64,000 nt of DNA from Halorientalis salina (GCF_005049285.1 NZ_SOSC01000002.1:62001-126000); one strand, 5' to 3'. Counted from the first letter of the stretch, positions 15,728-24,615 are shown. Translations and numbers: made by a program. Notes: a model not told the origin generated them from the sequence alone.

Positions 15728-16600
15728 ATGAAGCGTCGAGCGCTTCTCACGTCGATGGGGGTTGGGATGGCCGGTATGGCCGGTTGTCTCAACGGGAACT
15801 CGAACAGTGGGGGGAACACACCGCAGGAGAACGCGGGAACGCCGGTCGCGGTCTCGACACCGGACGGCAAGAAGGCGAGCTTCGAAACGGCGATCAATCT
15901 CAGCCAGGAGGAGGTCGCCCAGGTCGGCACGGAATACGAGTTCGAGATCACGGTCAAGAACACGGGCGGACAGCCCGGCGTCTATCGGGCACCGGTGAAG
16001 ACGCGGACGGGCAGCGATGTCGAGTACGAGGAACAGTCCACCGCGATGGTGTACGTCGAAGCCGGCGAGTCGAAGACGGCAGCGATTACCGTCCCACCGT
16101 TCGAGTCAGTCGGCTCGGCGGACGTTCGGTTCGGCGGTCCCAAGAACACCTGGTCGGTGGAGATCATCGGACCGGACCTGGCGATGGGGGAATCCTTCGA
16201 GGTCGACGGGTTCGAGATCACCGTCGAGTCCGTCGAGTTCCAGGACACGTTCACCTACACCGTGAGTGGCTACGAGAACGAGGATACGCCGTCGATTTCG
16301 AACGGAAAGTTCGCTGTGGTCACCATCAAGTTAGAGAGCATCGGCAGCAGCAGCTGGATGGCAGACTCACACGACTACAAGATGCTGATCGACGGGAGCG
16401 AGCGAACGGCCTGGACGGACGCGAGATACAACAAACGGAGCCTGGCAGCAGGCCAGACAAAGCGCGTCCAGTTGCCCTACGAGGTCGCCGGCGGAACGGC
16501 CAAATCCGACCTGATATTCAAGTACGAGGGCGTCCGCGAGGACAAGTACGCCCGCTGGAGTCCCGGGTTCTCGGCTACCACGTCCGGCGACGGGTCCTGA
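15728..16600 (+). CDS. Secreted lipoprotein with DUF4352-like domain
   Basis: A 290-residue protein. The signal MKRRALLTSMGVGMAGMAGC has the lipobox cysteine at position 20 and a basic pair, suggesting Tat export and lipid anchoring. An immunoglobulin-like region (about 45-150) is followed by a domain resembling DUF4352 (about 155-275: an FEITVESVEF strand, then FAVVTIKLE and a late KSDLIFKYE). These are beta-sandwich domains found on cell surfaces. No catalytic residues are seen. Confidence 0.8.
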   Translation: MKRRALLTSMGVGMAGMAGCLNGNSNSGGNTPQENAGTPVAVSTPDGKKASFETAINLSQEEVAQVGTEYEFEITVKNTGGQPGVYRAPVKTRTGSDVEYEEQSTAMVYVEAGESKTAAITVPPFESVGSADVRFGGPKNTWSVEIIGPDLAMGESFEVDGFEITVESVEFQDTFTYTVSGYENEDTPSISNGKFAVVTIKLESIGSSSWMADSHDYKMLIDGSERTAWTDARYNKRSLAAGQTKRVQLPYEVAGGTAKSDLIFKYEGVREDKYARWSPGFSATTSGDGS

Positions 16601-16654
16601 GATGGGTGGGCAAAGCCGAATTAGCAGGGCGGCGGGCTGTTCCCGTTCGACAGG

Positions 16655-19483
16655 TCAGTCCCAGAACGACTGAGTGCGAGCGTACTGGCGTTCCTGGGAC
16701 AGGATGTCCCGGTAGAACTCGTCTTCGTCCTCGCGGAGTTTGCTGATGATCCGGGCCGCGTTGTGCGGGCCGACGCCGCGCGCCGCCAGCGCGACGACGG
16801 CCTGTTTGCCGTGGCTCTGAACGAGGTTCGCCGACTGGTAGGCCCGGCGCGTCTGTTTCTCCTGTTCGTCGTCTTTTTGTTCGGCTCTGACTGCCGTGAC
16901 CACCTCGTCGGCCCAGGGGTTGAGCGCGGCGATGCGCGTCGATCCGCAGCCCGGACATTCGGGTTGCTCGTCGACCCGCTCGACGGTCTGTTTGCGCTCC
17001 CAGTCCTGACAGTGGAGACAGAAGAGAATGACCCGGTCGCTCTGGATGCGCTCGCGAACGGTCTCGATGACGCTGGCATCGGCGTTCTCCGGCGCGAGCA
17101 GTTCTTTCCCCGAAGAGCGCCCACCCAGTCCGATCGGCGTTCGCTCGCTGACGGTCTCGATGGAGAGTTCGCCGGCCTGGATCCGTGCCAGCACGTCGCT
17201 GGCCGCCTCGACGGCGAGTTCCTCGTGGAGCAACTCCCGCAGCGCCTCGTCGTAGACGGGTGTGCCTTCGAGGGCATCGAGCAGCCGGCCGCGGCCGAAC
17301 CCGCCGGCGCTGCCCTTTCGCCAGTTTTTGAGCGTGCCGAACTTCGCGGCGACCTGTGCGAGTTTGAACTTCAGCGCGTCGGCGTGTTTGAGACTGAGTT
17401 CGATGATCCCGGCGACGTGTTCGGGGTCGGTCTCGCGGAGCGTCTCGAGCACGTCGTTGACGGTGATTCCCTGGGGGACCTCCAGTTCGATGCGGTAGGG
17501 GTCGATCTCCATCCCGACCGAGGAACCGGTTCGCTGACCGATCAGCGCCGAGAGGACGCGCCCGAGCGTCTCGTTGATGGTATGGCCGAAATGCGCTGTC
17601 AGAACGACCTCGCGGCCGTGGGACTCGACCAGGATCGTGTCGTCAGTGGGCATCGGCGCGTGGTGGCGGTCGAGTTGCTCCAGGGCTTCGCCGATAGTGT
17701 GTTCGTCGGCCGGATAGCGTCGGCTGAGATCTCGGGCGACGGCGTCCACGTCGACGGCCCCGTCCAGTTGCGCGCCGGCGACTTTTCGGATGTCGCCGAC
17801 CTCCTGGGCGACCTCGTAGGGGACGGGAATCTCCTGGCCGACCCACGAGGGGACTTCACCGGCCGGGTCCTCGACGGGCGTGACTAGCACTTCCTCGTCG
17901 TCTTCCTCTACCTCGGTGATGCGCCACATCTCGCCGCGCTGAATGAAGATCTCGCCCGGCGAGGCGAAGTTGACAACGAACTTCTCGTCTAAGGTCCCGA
18001 CCTGGCGACCGCTGGCCATGTCTTTGACGTCGTAGGTTGCCTCGTCGGGGATCATCGAGAGGTTGTGATAGAAGTACTGCCACGTCCCGCGGCGCTTCTC
18101 GATCATGTCCTCGCCTTCTTCGAGCCAGACGACGCGGTTGTCCCCGAGTTCGCGGACCACCTGCTTGAACTCGCCTTCCGTGACGTTCCGGAACGGGTAG
18201 GCCCGAGTGACGATGTGGTAGGCCGCCATCGCGGAGATCTCGCCGAAGTCCATGACGAGCCCGGCGATCTGGTTGGCGACGGTGTCGAGACTGCCGTGGT
18301 GGATGTTCGCCGGTTCCACGTCGCCGTCGACGGCCTGGCGGGCGATCGCCAGCGCCTCGAACGTGTCGTCGGGCCTGGTCGTGATGACGGTCCCCGAGGA
18401 GACCTCGTCTCGACGATGGCCGGCGCGGCCGATCCGCTGGAGGAGTCTGGAGACCTGGCGGGGACTCTGGTACTGGACGACGTGGTCGATGCTCCCCACG
18501 TCGATGCCCAGTTCCATCGAGGACGTACAGAGCAACCCCGAGAGGTCGCCGTCCTTGAAACTGTCCTCGACCTCGATGCGGGCCTCCTTCGAGAGCGAGC
18601 CGTGGTGGACCTCGATGTCGGTCCCGAGTTCCTTGAACCGCGAGCCCAGCGCCTCGGCGGTCTGGCGCGTGTTGACGAACACGAGCGTCGACTCGTGCTC
18701 GCTGACGAGGTCATCGATGGCCCGGACGTGACTCGCCACGTCGACGTTGGTCATCAGCTCGTTTGCGAGTCGCTCGTCCTCGTCGGTGACACGGGGCTCG
18801 CGAACGGCGATGTCGATCTCGCTGCCCACGTCGACCTCGATGATCGCACAGCCCCTGTCGCCGGTGAGGAACCGGCCGACCTCCGCGGGGTCGCCGACCG
18901 TCGCCGAGAGCCCGATGCGCTGGAACGGGCCGGACAGCTCCCGGATTCGTTCGAGACCGACCGTCAGCTGTGCGCCGCGCTTCGAGGCCGCGAGTTCGTG
19001 GACTTCGTCGACGACGACGTGTTCGACGTCTTCGAGCGCCCGCCGGAGTTTCTTCCCAGTCAGCATCGCCTGGAGCGTCTCGGGCGTCGTCACGAGCACG
19101 TCCGGCGGGTCGTCGGCCTGTTTCCCCCGCTGGTAGTCGGTCGTATCCCCGTGACGAACGTCGACGTCGAGCCCGAGCGTCTCGCCCCACCAGTCCAGCC
19201 GCTCGCGCATGTCGCGGTTCAGCGCTCGCAGCGGTGTCACGTACAGCGCACCGATCCCGAACCGATCGGTGCCTTCGAGGGCATCGAATACGGGAAGCAT
19301 GGCGGTCTCGGTCTTGCCGGTGCCGGTCGGCGCGACGATGAGGCCGTTCCGCCCGTCGACGAGCGGTGGAATCGCGCGGCGCTGTGGCTCGGTGGGACTC
19401 GTGAATCCGCGCTCGGAGAGCGCCGACCGGACCGCCGCGCCGAGTTCGGCGAAGGCGGCCGCTGAACCCGCTTCTGGCATCAC
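16655..19483 (-). CDS. lhr: Lhr-family ATP-dependent helicase
   Basis: A 942-residue superfamily 2 helicase. Motif I is APTGTGKTETA, motif II DEVHELA, motif III SATVGDP and motif VI QRIGRAGHR. Then come the winged-helix and beta-barrel Lhr core and a C-terminal segment with a zinc site (CLHC...CPGC). It unwinds branched DNA and RNA-DNA hybrids and is linked to repair. The start can be either of two adjacent Met codons. It lies 66 nt downstream of the rpa1-rpap1-rpe set in the same direction, so co-expression with ssDNA-binding proteins is possible. Length is normal for archaeal Lhr. Confidence 0.95.
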   Translation of the reverse strand: MMPEAGSAAAFAELGAAVRSALSERGFTSPTEPQRRAIPPLVDGRNGLIVAPTGTGKTETAMLPVFDALEGTDRFGIGALYVTPLRALNRDMRERLDWWGETLGLDVDVRHGDTTDYQRGKQADDPPDVLVTTPETLQAMLTGKKLRRALEDVEHVVVDEVHELAASKRGAQLTVGLERIRELSGPFQRIGLSATVGDPAEVGRFLTGDRGCAIIEVDVGSEIDIAVREPRVTDEDERLANELMTNVDVASHVRAIDDLVSEHESTLVFVNTRQTAEALGSRFKELGTDIEVHHGSLSKEARIEVEDSFKDGDLSGLLCTSSMELGIDVGSIDHVVQYQSPRQVSRLLQRIGRAGHRRDEVSSGTVITTRPDDTFEALAIARQAVDGDVEPANIHHGSLDTVANQIAGLVMDFGEISAMAAYHIVTRAYPFRNVTEGEFKQVVRELGDNRVVWLEEGEDMIEKRRGTWQYFYHNLSMIPDEATYDVKDMASGRQVGTLDEKFVVNFASPGEIFIQRGEMWRITEVEEDDEEVLVTPVEDPAGEVPSWVGQEIPVPYEVAQEVGDIRKVAGAQLDGAVDVDAVARDLSRRYPADEHTIGEALEQLDRHHAPMPTDDTILVESHGREVVLTAHFGHTINETLGRVLSALIGQRTGSSVGMEIDPYRIELEVPQGITVNDVLETLRETDPEHVAGIIELSLKHADALKFKLAQVAAKFGTLKNWRKGSAGGFGRGRLLDALEGTPVYDEALRELLHEELAVEAASDVLARIQAGELSIETVSERTPIGLGGRSSGKELLAPENADASVIETVRERIQSDRVILFCLHCQDWERKQTVERVDEQPECPGCGSTRIAALNPWADEVVTAVRAEQKDDEQEKQTRRAYQSANLVQSHGKQAVVALAARGVGPHNAARIISKLREDEDEFYRDILSQERQYARTQSFWD

Positions 19484-19549
19484 CCCGGCTAGCGGATTGA
19501 ACCGATTAAGCGCACCGCTTGCGGCCGACGCACTGTCACCACCGACGCC

Positions 19550-20305
19550 TCAGATCCGGTCGTAGGCACCGAGCCGCGTGCCGTCGAGCAGGTACGCCTC
19601 CCCGTCCGCCAGTCCGTCGGGGAGGAACGGCGCGAGAAAGCCCTGCCCCTCGACGTTGACCCAGGTCCCCCCCGAGAGGTCGTTGAACCCCGGAAAGACG
19701 ACGAGTTCACCGTCGATAGCCAGGTCGTCGTCGAAGAATCCCTCGAACGGAGCAGGGTCGAGCGCCCCGCGCAGCCACGCCCGCTCAACGCGAGCGCCGC
19801 CGACCTCGTCCTCCAGTCTGACCGCCGGGTGTTCGTGCCCGACACAGACCACGTCAGCCGCCAGCACGTCAGGCGAGGGCCAGGTGTGACCGTGCGCGAA
19901 GCCAACATCCCCCAATCGAACACCATGTCCCGGCGAGATGTCGATGTCGAAGCCGTTCGTCTCGACGACGGACCCGATGTCACCGTCGTGGTTCCCCTTC
20001 ACGACGGTCACCGCGGCGCGGTCGGTGACGGCGTCCAGCAGGTCCACCAGTTCCGCGCGCTCCTCGTCGCCGGGGTCGCCGATGGCGTGGGCGAGATCGC
20101 CGAGGAAGAGCAGTTGGGAGACGTCAGTTCGGTCCAGCAGGTCGAGCACGGCAGTTCGGCGCTCGTCGGCGTGGCTGGCGAGTTCGACGCCGTCGTACCG
20201 GAGGCCGACCTCCAACCCGGCGTGGTAATCCGCGACGACGAGCGCCCGCCCGTCGGGGAGGTCCGCGACGGCCGCGGGCTCGCCGGGGACGGGTTCGACC
20301 GACAT
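19550..20305 (-). CDS. rpe: Calcineurin-like phosphoesterase of the RPA operon
   Basis: A 251-residue metallophosphoesterase. Metal-binding motifs are ADYHAGLE, LGDLAHAIGD, KGNHDGD, AHGHTWPS and GHEHPAV. In Haloferax volcanii the rpa1 operon contains rpa1, the associated rpap1 and a calcineurin-like phosphoesterase (rpe); gene order here is the same. The start ATG shares a base with the stop of rpap1 (overlap at 20305), showing tight coupling. The substrate is unknown; a nuclease or nucleotide phosphodiesterase role is a family-based inference. Confidence 0.93.
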   Translation of the reverse strand: MSVEPVPGEPAAVADLPDGRALVVADYHAGLEVGLRYDGVELASHADERRTAVLDLLDRTDVSQLLFLGDLAHAIGDPGDEERAELVDLLDAVTDRAAVTVVKGNHDGDIGSVVETNGFDIDISPGHGVRLGDVGFAHGHTWPSPDVLAADVVCVGHEHPAVRLEDEVGGARVERAWLRGALDPAPFEGFFDDDLAIDGELVVFPGFNDLSGGTWVNVEGQGFLAPFLPDGLADGEAYLLDGTRLGAYDRI

Positions 20306-22050
20306 CAGATGGGCTTGAGCGTCGCGTCGTCGGGCTCGTAGCAGCGGCCGTCCATCAGCGCGTCCTGGATCGCGTCCTCGACCGCGTCAGGGTCCGCGCC
20401 GTACTGGTCGACCACGCTCGCGATAATCTCCTCGCGGTCGGCACCGTCGCCGCCGTTTAGCTCCCGCATCGCCTCCATGACGGCGTCCCCGAGGTCGACG
20501 TCTGCTGCGTCCTCGGCCGGTTCTTCGGTTGCGTCGTCGCCACCCTCGTCGTCCTCGGATTCCGCGGTCGGCTCGGGGTCCGGTTCCGCCGTCGACCCGG
20601 CTTCGGACTCCGTCGCCGTCGCTGCGTCCGGTTCCGACGCCGCGTCGGGTTCCGTCGTTGGCTCGGGATCGGACGCCGATTCGGGTTCCGGCTCCGCGTC
20701 CGGCTCAGGTTCGGGATCGGGATCGGGCGTCTCGATGTCGGCTTCGCCCGGTTCCTCGACTTCGGTCCCGGTCGAGAAGTCCGTGCCGAACTCCTCCTCG
20801 ATGCGCTCGCGCTCGTCGTCCTCCATCTCGAACTCGCCGGGCTCGAAGTCGCCGATGTCCTCCTCGTCCGAGTCCCCGGCATCGACGTCTGTCCCCGAGT
20901 CACTGACCGGTCGGTCTTCGACCGTCGGTTCCGTTTCCGCGTTCGTCGCGGTCTCGACAGCGGCGTCCGAGGACGTACCGGGTTCGGCCGTCGGAGACTC
21001 GCCACCCGAGTCGACTGCCGGTTCGGAGTCCGTCTCCGTCGATGTGGCCTCGGCCGGTTCCGGTTCGGAGTCCGTCGTGACCTCGGCCGATTCGTCCTCG
21101 CCCGTTACGGCGTCGTCGGTGGTCGCTTCCGCGTCCGCTGTCTCCGTTTCGGCGGTCGAGACCGCATCGTCTGTCGCTTCGGTGGTACCTGTTTCTGTCG
21201 ACACCGACTCGCTCGCCGACTCCGTCGCCTCCGCCGTCGACTGCTCGGCCGACGATGGCGTCGTGGTCGGCTCCGTCGCCTCCTCGCCCCCGGCGTTCGG
21301 GGTACCTGCGATCTCGGTGTCGATCAAGTCCGAAAGCGTCGCACTCCCGCTCGCGTCCGGACGGACTGACAGCGAGTCGACCTCGTCGCGGTCGCCGGCG
21401 ACGACGCGGGCGGCGTCGAGTGCCGTTCCCTGCAGTGCCTGCAGGTACGTCGGCGTCGTCCCGTAGTGTTCGATGGCCATCGCGGTGCCGGAGGCGAGGC
21501 CCTCGTCGACCCCCGAGGCTTCCAGCACCTCGCGCAACTCGTCGCCGCGCTCCTCGCGTCCCAGCGCCCCGGCCATCGTCGCGATGCGGTCCAGCGTCCG
21601 CTCAGCCGTCGTGACGGTCCAGCGGTCGCGCGTCTCCGCGTCGACCTCGTTGATGCTCTCCGGGCGGACCGAGGTGTAGACGACGTCCGAATCGTCCGGC
21701 TGGAAGGTTCGGGCTTTCCCGGTGACCGAGACGAACAGGGGCGGGTCGGCCCGTTCGAGGAAAGCCATCTCGTCGGGCTGGTACTGGCCGGCGTAGACCA
21801 CGAACGCGCCCGTCGGGTCGACGATGCGCGCCCGCAGCACGTCGTCGTTGACCTGTTCGAGTTCGGTCAGAACGCCGACGACGAACAGCCGGTTGACGCG
21901 TGCGCCCGTGGGCGTGACCACGTAGTTCGGTGCCCGCTCCTCGTCGCTCTCGGAGTAGGAGAAGTCCGCGTCCTCGTACTCGGCGGCGAACAGTCGGTAG
22001 GCGACCTCGCGGCGACCCGCACCGCCCTGGTCGGACTCGCTTTCGCTCAC
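20305..22050 (-). CDS. rpap1: RPA-associated protein (COG3390)
   Basis: About 581 residues. The N-terminal OB-fold region (to about residue 110) contains NYVVTPTGARVNRLFVVGV and DPTGAFVVYAGQYQPDEM. A helical part follows, then some 230 residues of Glu/Thr/Ser/Pro/Asp low complexity, and a C-terminal winged-helix-like domain ending in CYEPDDATLKPI. It is the partner of Rpa1 in ssDNA binding. I take GTG at 22050 as start because it overlaps the stop of a preceding micro-ORF (GTGA); a GTG three codons earlier is also open. The long acidic linker is variable in this family. Confidence 0.92.
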   Translation of the reverse strand: MSESESDQGGAGRREVAYRLFAAEYEDADFSYSESDEERAPNYVVTPTGARVNRLFVVGVLTELEQVNDDVLRARIVDPTGAFVVYAGQYQPDEMAFLERADPPLFVSVTGKARTFQPDDSDVVYTSVRPESINEVDAETRDRWTVTTAERTLDRIATMAGALGREERGDELREVLEASGVDEGLASGTAMAIEHYGTTPTYLQALQGTALDAARVVAGDRDEVDSLSVRPDASGSATLSDLIDTEIAGTPNAGGEEATEPTTTPSSAEQSTAEATESASESVSTETGTTEATDDAVSTAETETADAEATTDDAVTGEDESAEVTTDSEPEPAEATSTETDSEPAVDSGGESPTAEPGTSSDAAVETATNAETEPTVEDRPVSDSGTDVDAGDSDEEDIGDFEPGEFEMEDDERERIEEEFGTDFSTGTEVEEPGEADIETPDPDPEPEPDAEPEPESASDPEPTTEPDAASEPDAATATESEAGSTAEPDPEPTAESEDDEGGDDATEEPAEDAADVDLGDAVMEAMRELNGGDGADREEIIASVVDQYGADPDAVEDAIQDALMDGRCYEPDDATLKPI

Positions 22051-22175
22051 GCGAACCACCCCTGGATGGTGAGGGAAAGGTCGTCAGTCGCAGCCAGGGA
22101 GGGACCGAAGGTCCCTCTTGCAGCCGGCGCCGATGGCGCCGGCGACCGCCTGCTGGAACGTCTGACGGCACTCAT
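22047..22175 (-). CDS. Micro-ORF (42 aa) between rpa1 and rpap1
   Basis: A short frame that starts in ATGA overlap with the rpa1 stop and ends in GTGA overlap with the likely rpap1 start, so translation could pass through all three genes. The peptide is Arg/Ser/Ala/Pro-rich, then SLAATDDLSLTIQGWFA. Two perfect palindromes fall within it. It may be a coding remnant created when a palindromic element inserted between rpa1 and rpap1, or merely a coupling leader. Protein function is doubtful. Confidence 0.4.
   Translation of the reverse strand: MSAVRRSSRRSPAPSAPAARGTFGPSLAATDDLSLTIQGWFA
22099..22143. repeat. Two adjacent perfect palindromes
   Basis: GAGGGACC-gaa-GGTCCCTC (22099-22117, 8-bp arms) and GCCGGCGCC-gat-GGCGCCGGC (22123-22143, 9-bp arms), separated by 5 nt. 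Both have 3-nt loops, like the A and C palindromes in the kinase gene. Confidence 0.85.
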
Positions 22176-23449
22176 GCGTCCACCTCCGAGAGCAGGGCGC
22201 GAGCGCGTTCAGCCGGGTCGTCCTCGCTCCGAGAGAACTCCGTGGCATCGAGGTTCGCGCCGTACTCGTCGACCGACAGCGATCCGCGGACGCGGTACTC
22301 GTGGCCGACGATGCGGCCGGCGATGGTCTCGGCGACGACGGACTGGTCCATCTCGTCGCGGGCGTGTTCTTTGGCGTCGGACAGGTCGCCGCCGTACACC
22401 TGGGCCGTGAGTTCGTCGCCCAGTACTGCGGTGACTGTCCCGGTGCCGTCGTCGACGATGGCCTTCGTGCGAAGGTCGTCCTCGCCGTCGACCTCGCCGT
22501 GGCTACGACACTGCCCCTTCTGGATGACGCGACCGCAGTCGGGACAGCGCTCGATGAGGCCCGACCCGTCCCGGATCGAGATGACGTTCCCGACGACGGC
22601 CACGTCGTAGGCCCCGCCGCGCTCGACGGCCTCGTTGATCGGCAACTGTTCGGGTTCGTCCCGCGCCTCGACCGGTTGGTCCCTGGTCGACACGGTCGTG
22701 AACTCCGAGAAGTTGACCGAGGGAACGCCGCGGAACTCCCGGACGTAGGCGTTCTCGACCCGGATCGAGGCGTCGGTCTCGATCCCCGCTCGCGGTTCCC
22801 AGTCGGTGAAGGGGAGCCGTGCCGTCTCGTCGGCCAGGGTCCCCGAGAGGATCTCGGTCTCCCCGTCGCGGCCGTCGATGACCTTCGACTCGCATTCGAC
22901 GACTCGCACGTCGAGGTTCACGCCGCGGTCCCCCGGTGAGAGGTCGGCCAGCGACGCGTCGCCGCCGACCTCGTAGTCGAGGGCGAGGGTCTCGTCGACG
23001 CGTTCGACGTCCGTGCTCTCGCCGAGGTTCAACTCGGGGTTGCCCTCCCACTCTCGGACGCCGGCGTTACCGATCTGGACCGTTTCGCCGGGCTGGAGGG
23101 AGAAGTCCTCCCAGGCGGTGTAGGATATCTTGCCGGTCTCGTCGGCGAGTTGGCCCTCGAAGATGACGTGGTTCTCGCCGCGGTAGTGGATCGGTCGTTT
23201 CCCGACGGAGAGGATCGTCGCCGTGACGGTCACCGAGGAGTCCTCGGTCGACACCTCGGCCACGTCGACGGCACTGGGTGCGCCGCCGCCGCTGCTCGTT
23301 CCGTCGCCGTACTTCCGGCGGAGGCTCTGTTTGGCCTCGTCGATCGGGACGCTGTACGACACCAGGTTCTCCAGGTCGGATCTGACCTCCTCTTTGTCAA
23401 CACCGAGGTCGGAGGCGAGTTCCTCGGCATGATCGTCTAACTCCATCAC
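22172..23449 (-). CDS. rpa1: Single-stranded DNA-binding protein RPA, three OB folds
   Basis: A 425-residue replication protein A. An N-terminal helical segment is followed by three OB folds (about 70-165, 175-270 and 280-400), recognisable by repeats such as ETGKISYTAWEDF and DETARLPFTDWEPR. The third contains a zinc site, CPDCGRVIQKGQCRSH. It coats ssDNA in replication and repair. The start may be the first or second Met. It heads a minus-strand operon with rpap1 and rpe, as in Haloferax. Length matches haloarchaeal Rpa1. Confidence 0.94.
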   Translation of the reverse strand: MMELDDHAEELASDLGVDKEEVRSDLENLVSYSVPIDEAKQSLRRKYGDGTSSGGGAPSAVDVAEVSTEDSSVTVTATILSVGKRPIHYRGENHVIFEGQLADETGKISYTAWEDFSLQPGETVQIGNAGVREWEGNPELNLGESTDVERVDETLALDYEVGGDASLADLSPGDRGVNLDVRVVECESKVIDGRDGETEILSGTLADETARLPFTDWEPRAGIETDASIRVENAYVREFRGVPSVNFSEFTTVSTRDQPVEARDEPEQLPINEAVERGGAYDVAVVGNVISIRDGSGLIERCPDCGRVIQKGQCRSHGEVDGEDDLRTKAIVDDGTGTVTAVLGDELTAQVYGGDLSDAKEHARDEMDQSVVAETIAGRIVGHEYRVRGSLSVDEYGANLDATEFSRSEDDPAERARALLSEVDA

Positions 23450-23544
23450 CGTGGCCTTCGAGGGGCCGTGGTAAAATGCTGTCGCGACCCCCGAATCCGG
23501 AGCCCATCGTAAGAGCGTTACCAGCGGGACCGAAACCGTCGGAC

Positions 23545-24207
23545 ATGCGCGTCGTCGTCAACGCAGCGATGAGTGCCGACGGGAAGATCTCCTCCCGCGA
23601 GCGGACCCAGATCGAGATCAGCGGGCCGGACGATTTCGACCGCGTCGACCGGCTCCGGGCCGAGAGCGACGCCGTCATGGTCGGCGTCGGGACCGTCCTC
23701 GCCGACGATCCCTCGCTGACCCTCGACAGCGAACAGCGACAGTCCGAGCGCGAGGCGAACGGCAAGTCCTCGAATCCGGCCCGCGTCGTGGCCGATTCAC
23801 GCATCCGGACGACCCCCGACGCGACGGTGCTCGACGACGCCGCCCCCACCTACCTGCTCGTCAGCGAAGCCGCGCCGACCGACTTCGTCGAGCAGATGGA
23901 GGAAGCCGGCGCGACCGTCATCGCCACCGGCGACGACAGGGTAGACCTGGTCGACGCTCTCGGGGAACTCGAAGCCGAGGGGATCGACCAGCTCATGGTC
24001 GAAGGCGGTGGCGAACTCATCTTCTCGCTGTTCGCGGCCGGCCTGGTCGACGAGTGTTCGGTGTTCGTCGGCCCCAAGATCATCGGCGGGCGGGACGCTC
24101 CGACGCTCGCGGACGGCGACGGCTTCACCGAGGAGTTCCCGGAACTGTCGCTGGAGGCGGTCGAGCGACTCGACGACGGCGTCCTGTTGCAGTGGCAGGT
24201 TCCCTAG
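23545..24207 (+). CDS. 2,5-diamino-6-(ribosylamino)pyrimidinone phosphate reductase
   Basis: A 220-residue RibD-C/dihydrofolate-reductase-fold enzyme of archaeal riboflavin (and F420) synthesis; it reduces the ribosyl side chain to ribityl using NADPH. Motifs are VVVNAAMSADGKISS at the N terminus, VMVGVGTVLADDPSLT, the nucleotide-binding MVEGGGELIFSLF and VGPKIIGG. An in-frame start 23 codons earlier exists, but the ATG at 23545 gives the family N terminus. It diverges from rpa1 and is convergent with the next small gene. Confidence 0.94.
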   Translation: MRVVVNAAMSADGKISSRERTQIEISGPDDFDRVDRLRAESDAVMVGVGTVLADDPSLTLDSEQRQSEREANGKSSNPARVVADSRIRTTPDATVLDDAAPTYLLVSEAAPTDFVEQMEEAGATVIATGDDRVDLVDALGELEAEGIDQLMVEGGGELIFSLFAAGLVDECSVFVGPKIIGGRDAPTLADGDGFTEEFPELSLEAVERLDDGVLLQWQVP

Positions 24208-24228
24208 AAAAGCGGACCGAGTACCGAG

Positions 24229-24519
24229 TTAGTGGTCGTGGCCGGTCATCTCGCCGAACGTCTCGCCGAACCGCTCCTCGAAGAGATCCAGCGTGTGTTC
24301 TTCGGCCGCTTTGACTTCCTGCTGGGGTTCGCCCTGACTGTGGTGGACCGCACCGTGGATCCGCTGGGCCAGCCCGATCATCGCGATGTCGCCGACGATC
24401 TCCGGGTCAGTCTCGGCTTCCTGTCGGAGCATGTCGAGCAGGCCCGTTGGAACCGTCAGTTCGTCGGCCGTTCCGTCCTCGTCTTCGATGGTGAGCGTCA
24501 CCGTCTCCTGATTTGCCAT
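24229..24519 (-). CDS. Conserved haloarchaeal small acidic protein (96 aa)
   Basis: The protein starts MANQETVTLTIED. It is acidic and helical, with IVGDIAMIGLAQRIHGAVHHSQG in the centre and a His-containing C terminus (FGEMTGHDH). I recognise it as a type common in haloarchaea but with no known function. An in-frame extension to 24684 is open, yet it covers a duplicated DNA motif and lacks family-like sequence, so the ATG at 24519 is chosen. Confidence 0.75.
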   Translation of the reverse strand: MANQETVTLTIEDEDGTADELTVPTGLLDMLRQEAETDPEIVGDIAMIGLAQRIHGAVHHSQGEPQQEVKAAEEHTLDLFEERFGETFGEMTGHDH

Positions 24520-24536
24520 GCCCGGTCCTTGGCGGA

Positions 24537-24615
24537 CCACCTTGAAGCATCTGTTGGGTCCGTGTTCGTCGACCGACGGACCGCCTGCCACCATATTGAA
24601 CACCCTGTTCGGCCC
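24537..24615 (-). repeat. Direct repeat of a promoter-like motif
   Basis: On the minus strand the pattern GGRCCSAACAG-N4-TTCAA, followed soon by GGTGG, occurs twice: near 24561-24537 and near 24615-24587. The copy nearer the gene places TTCAAG about 24 nt before the ATG at 24519, where a TATA box would be expected. This could be a duplicated promoter or a paired operator. Confidence 0.45.

Noticed and set aside
18065-19465. A 466-codon open frame antisense to lhr
   Set aside because: The minus strand encodes a complete SF2 helicase with all motifs; the opposite frame has no recognisable domain.
20477-21466. A Ser-rich 329-codon plus-strand frame opposite rpap1
   Set aside because: It is the complement of the acidic Glu/Thr/Ser linker of Rpap1; such simple codon repeats give long antisense frames.
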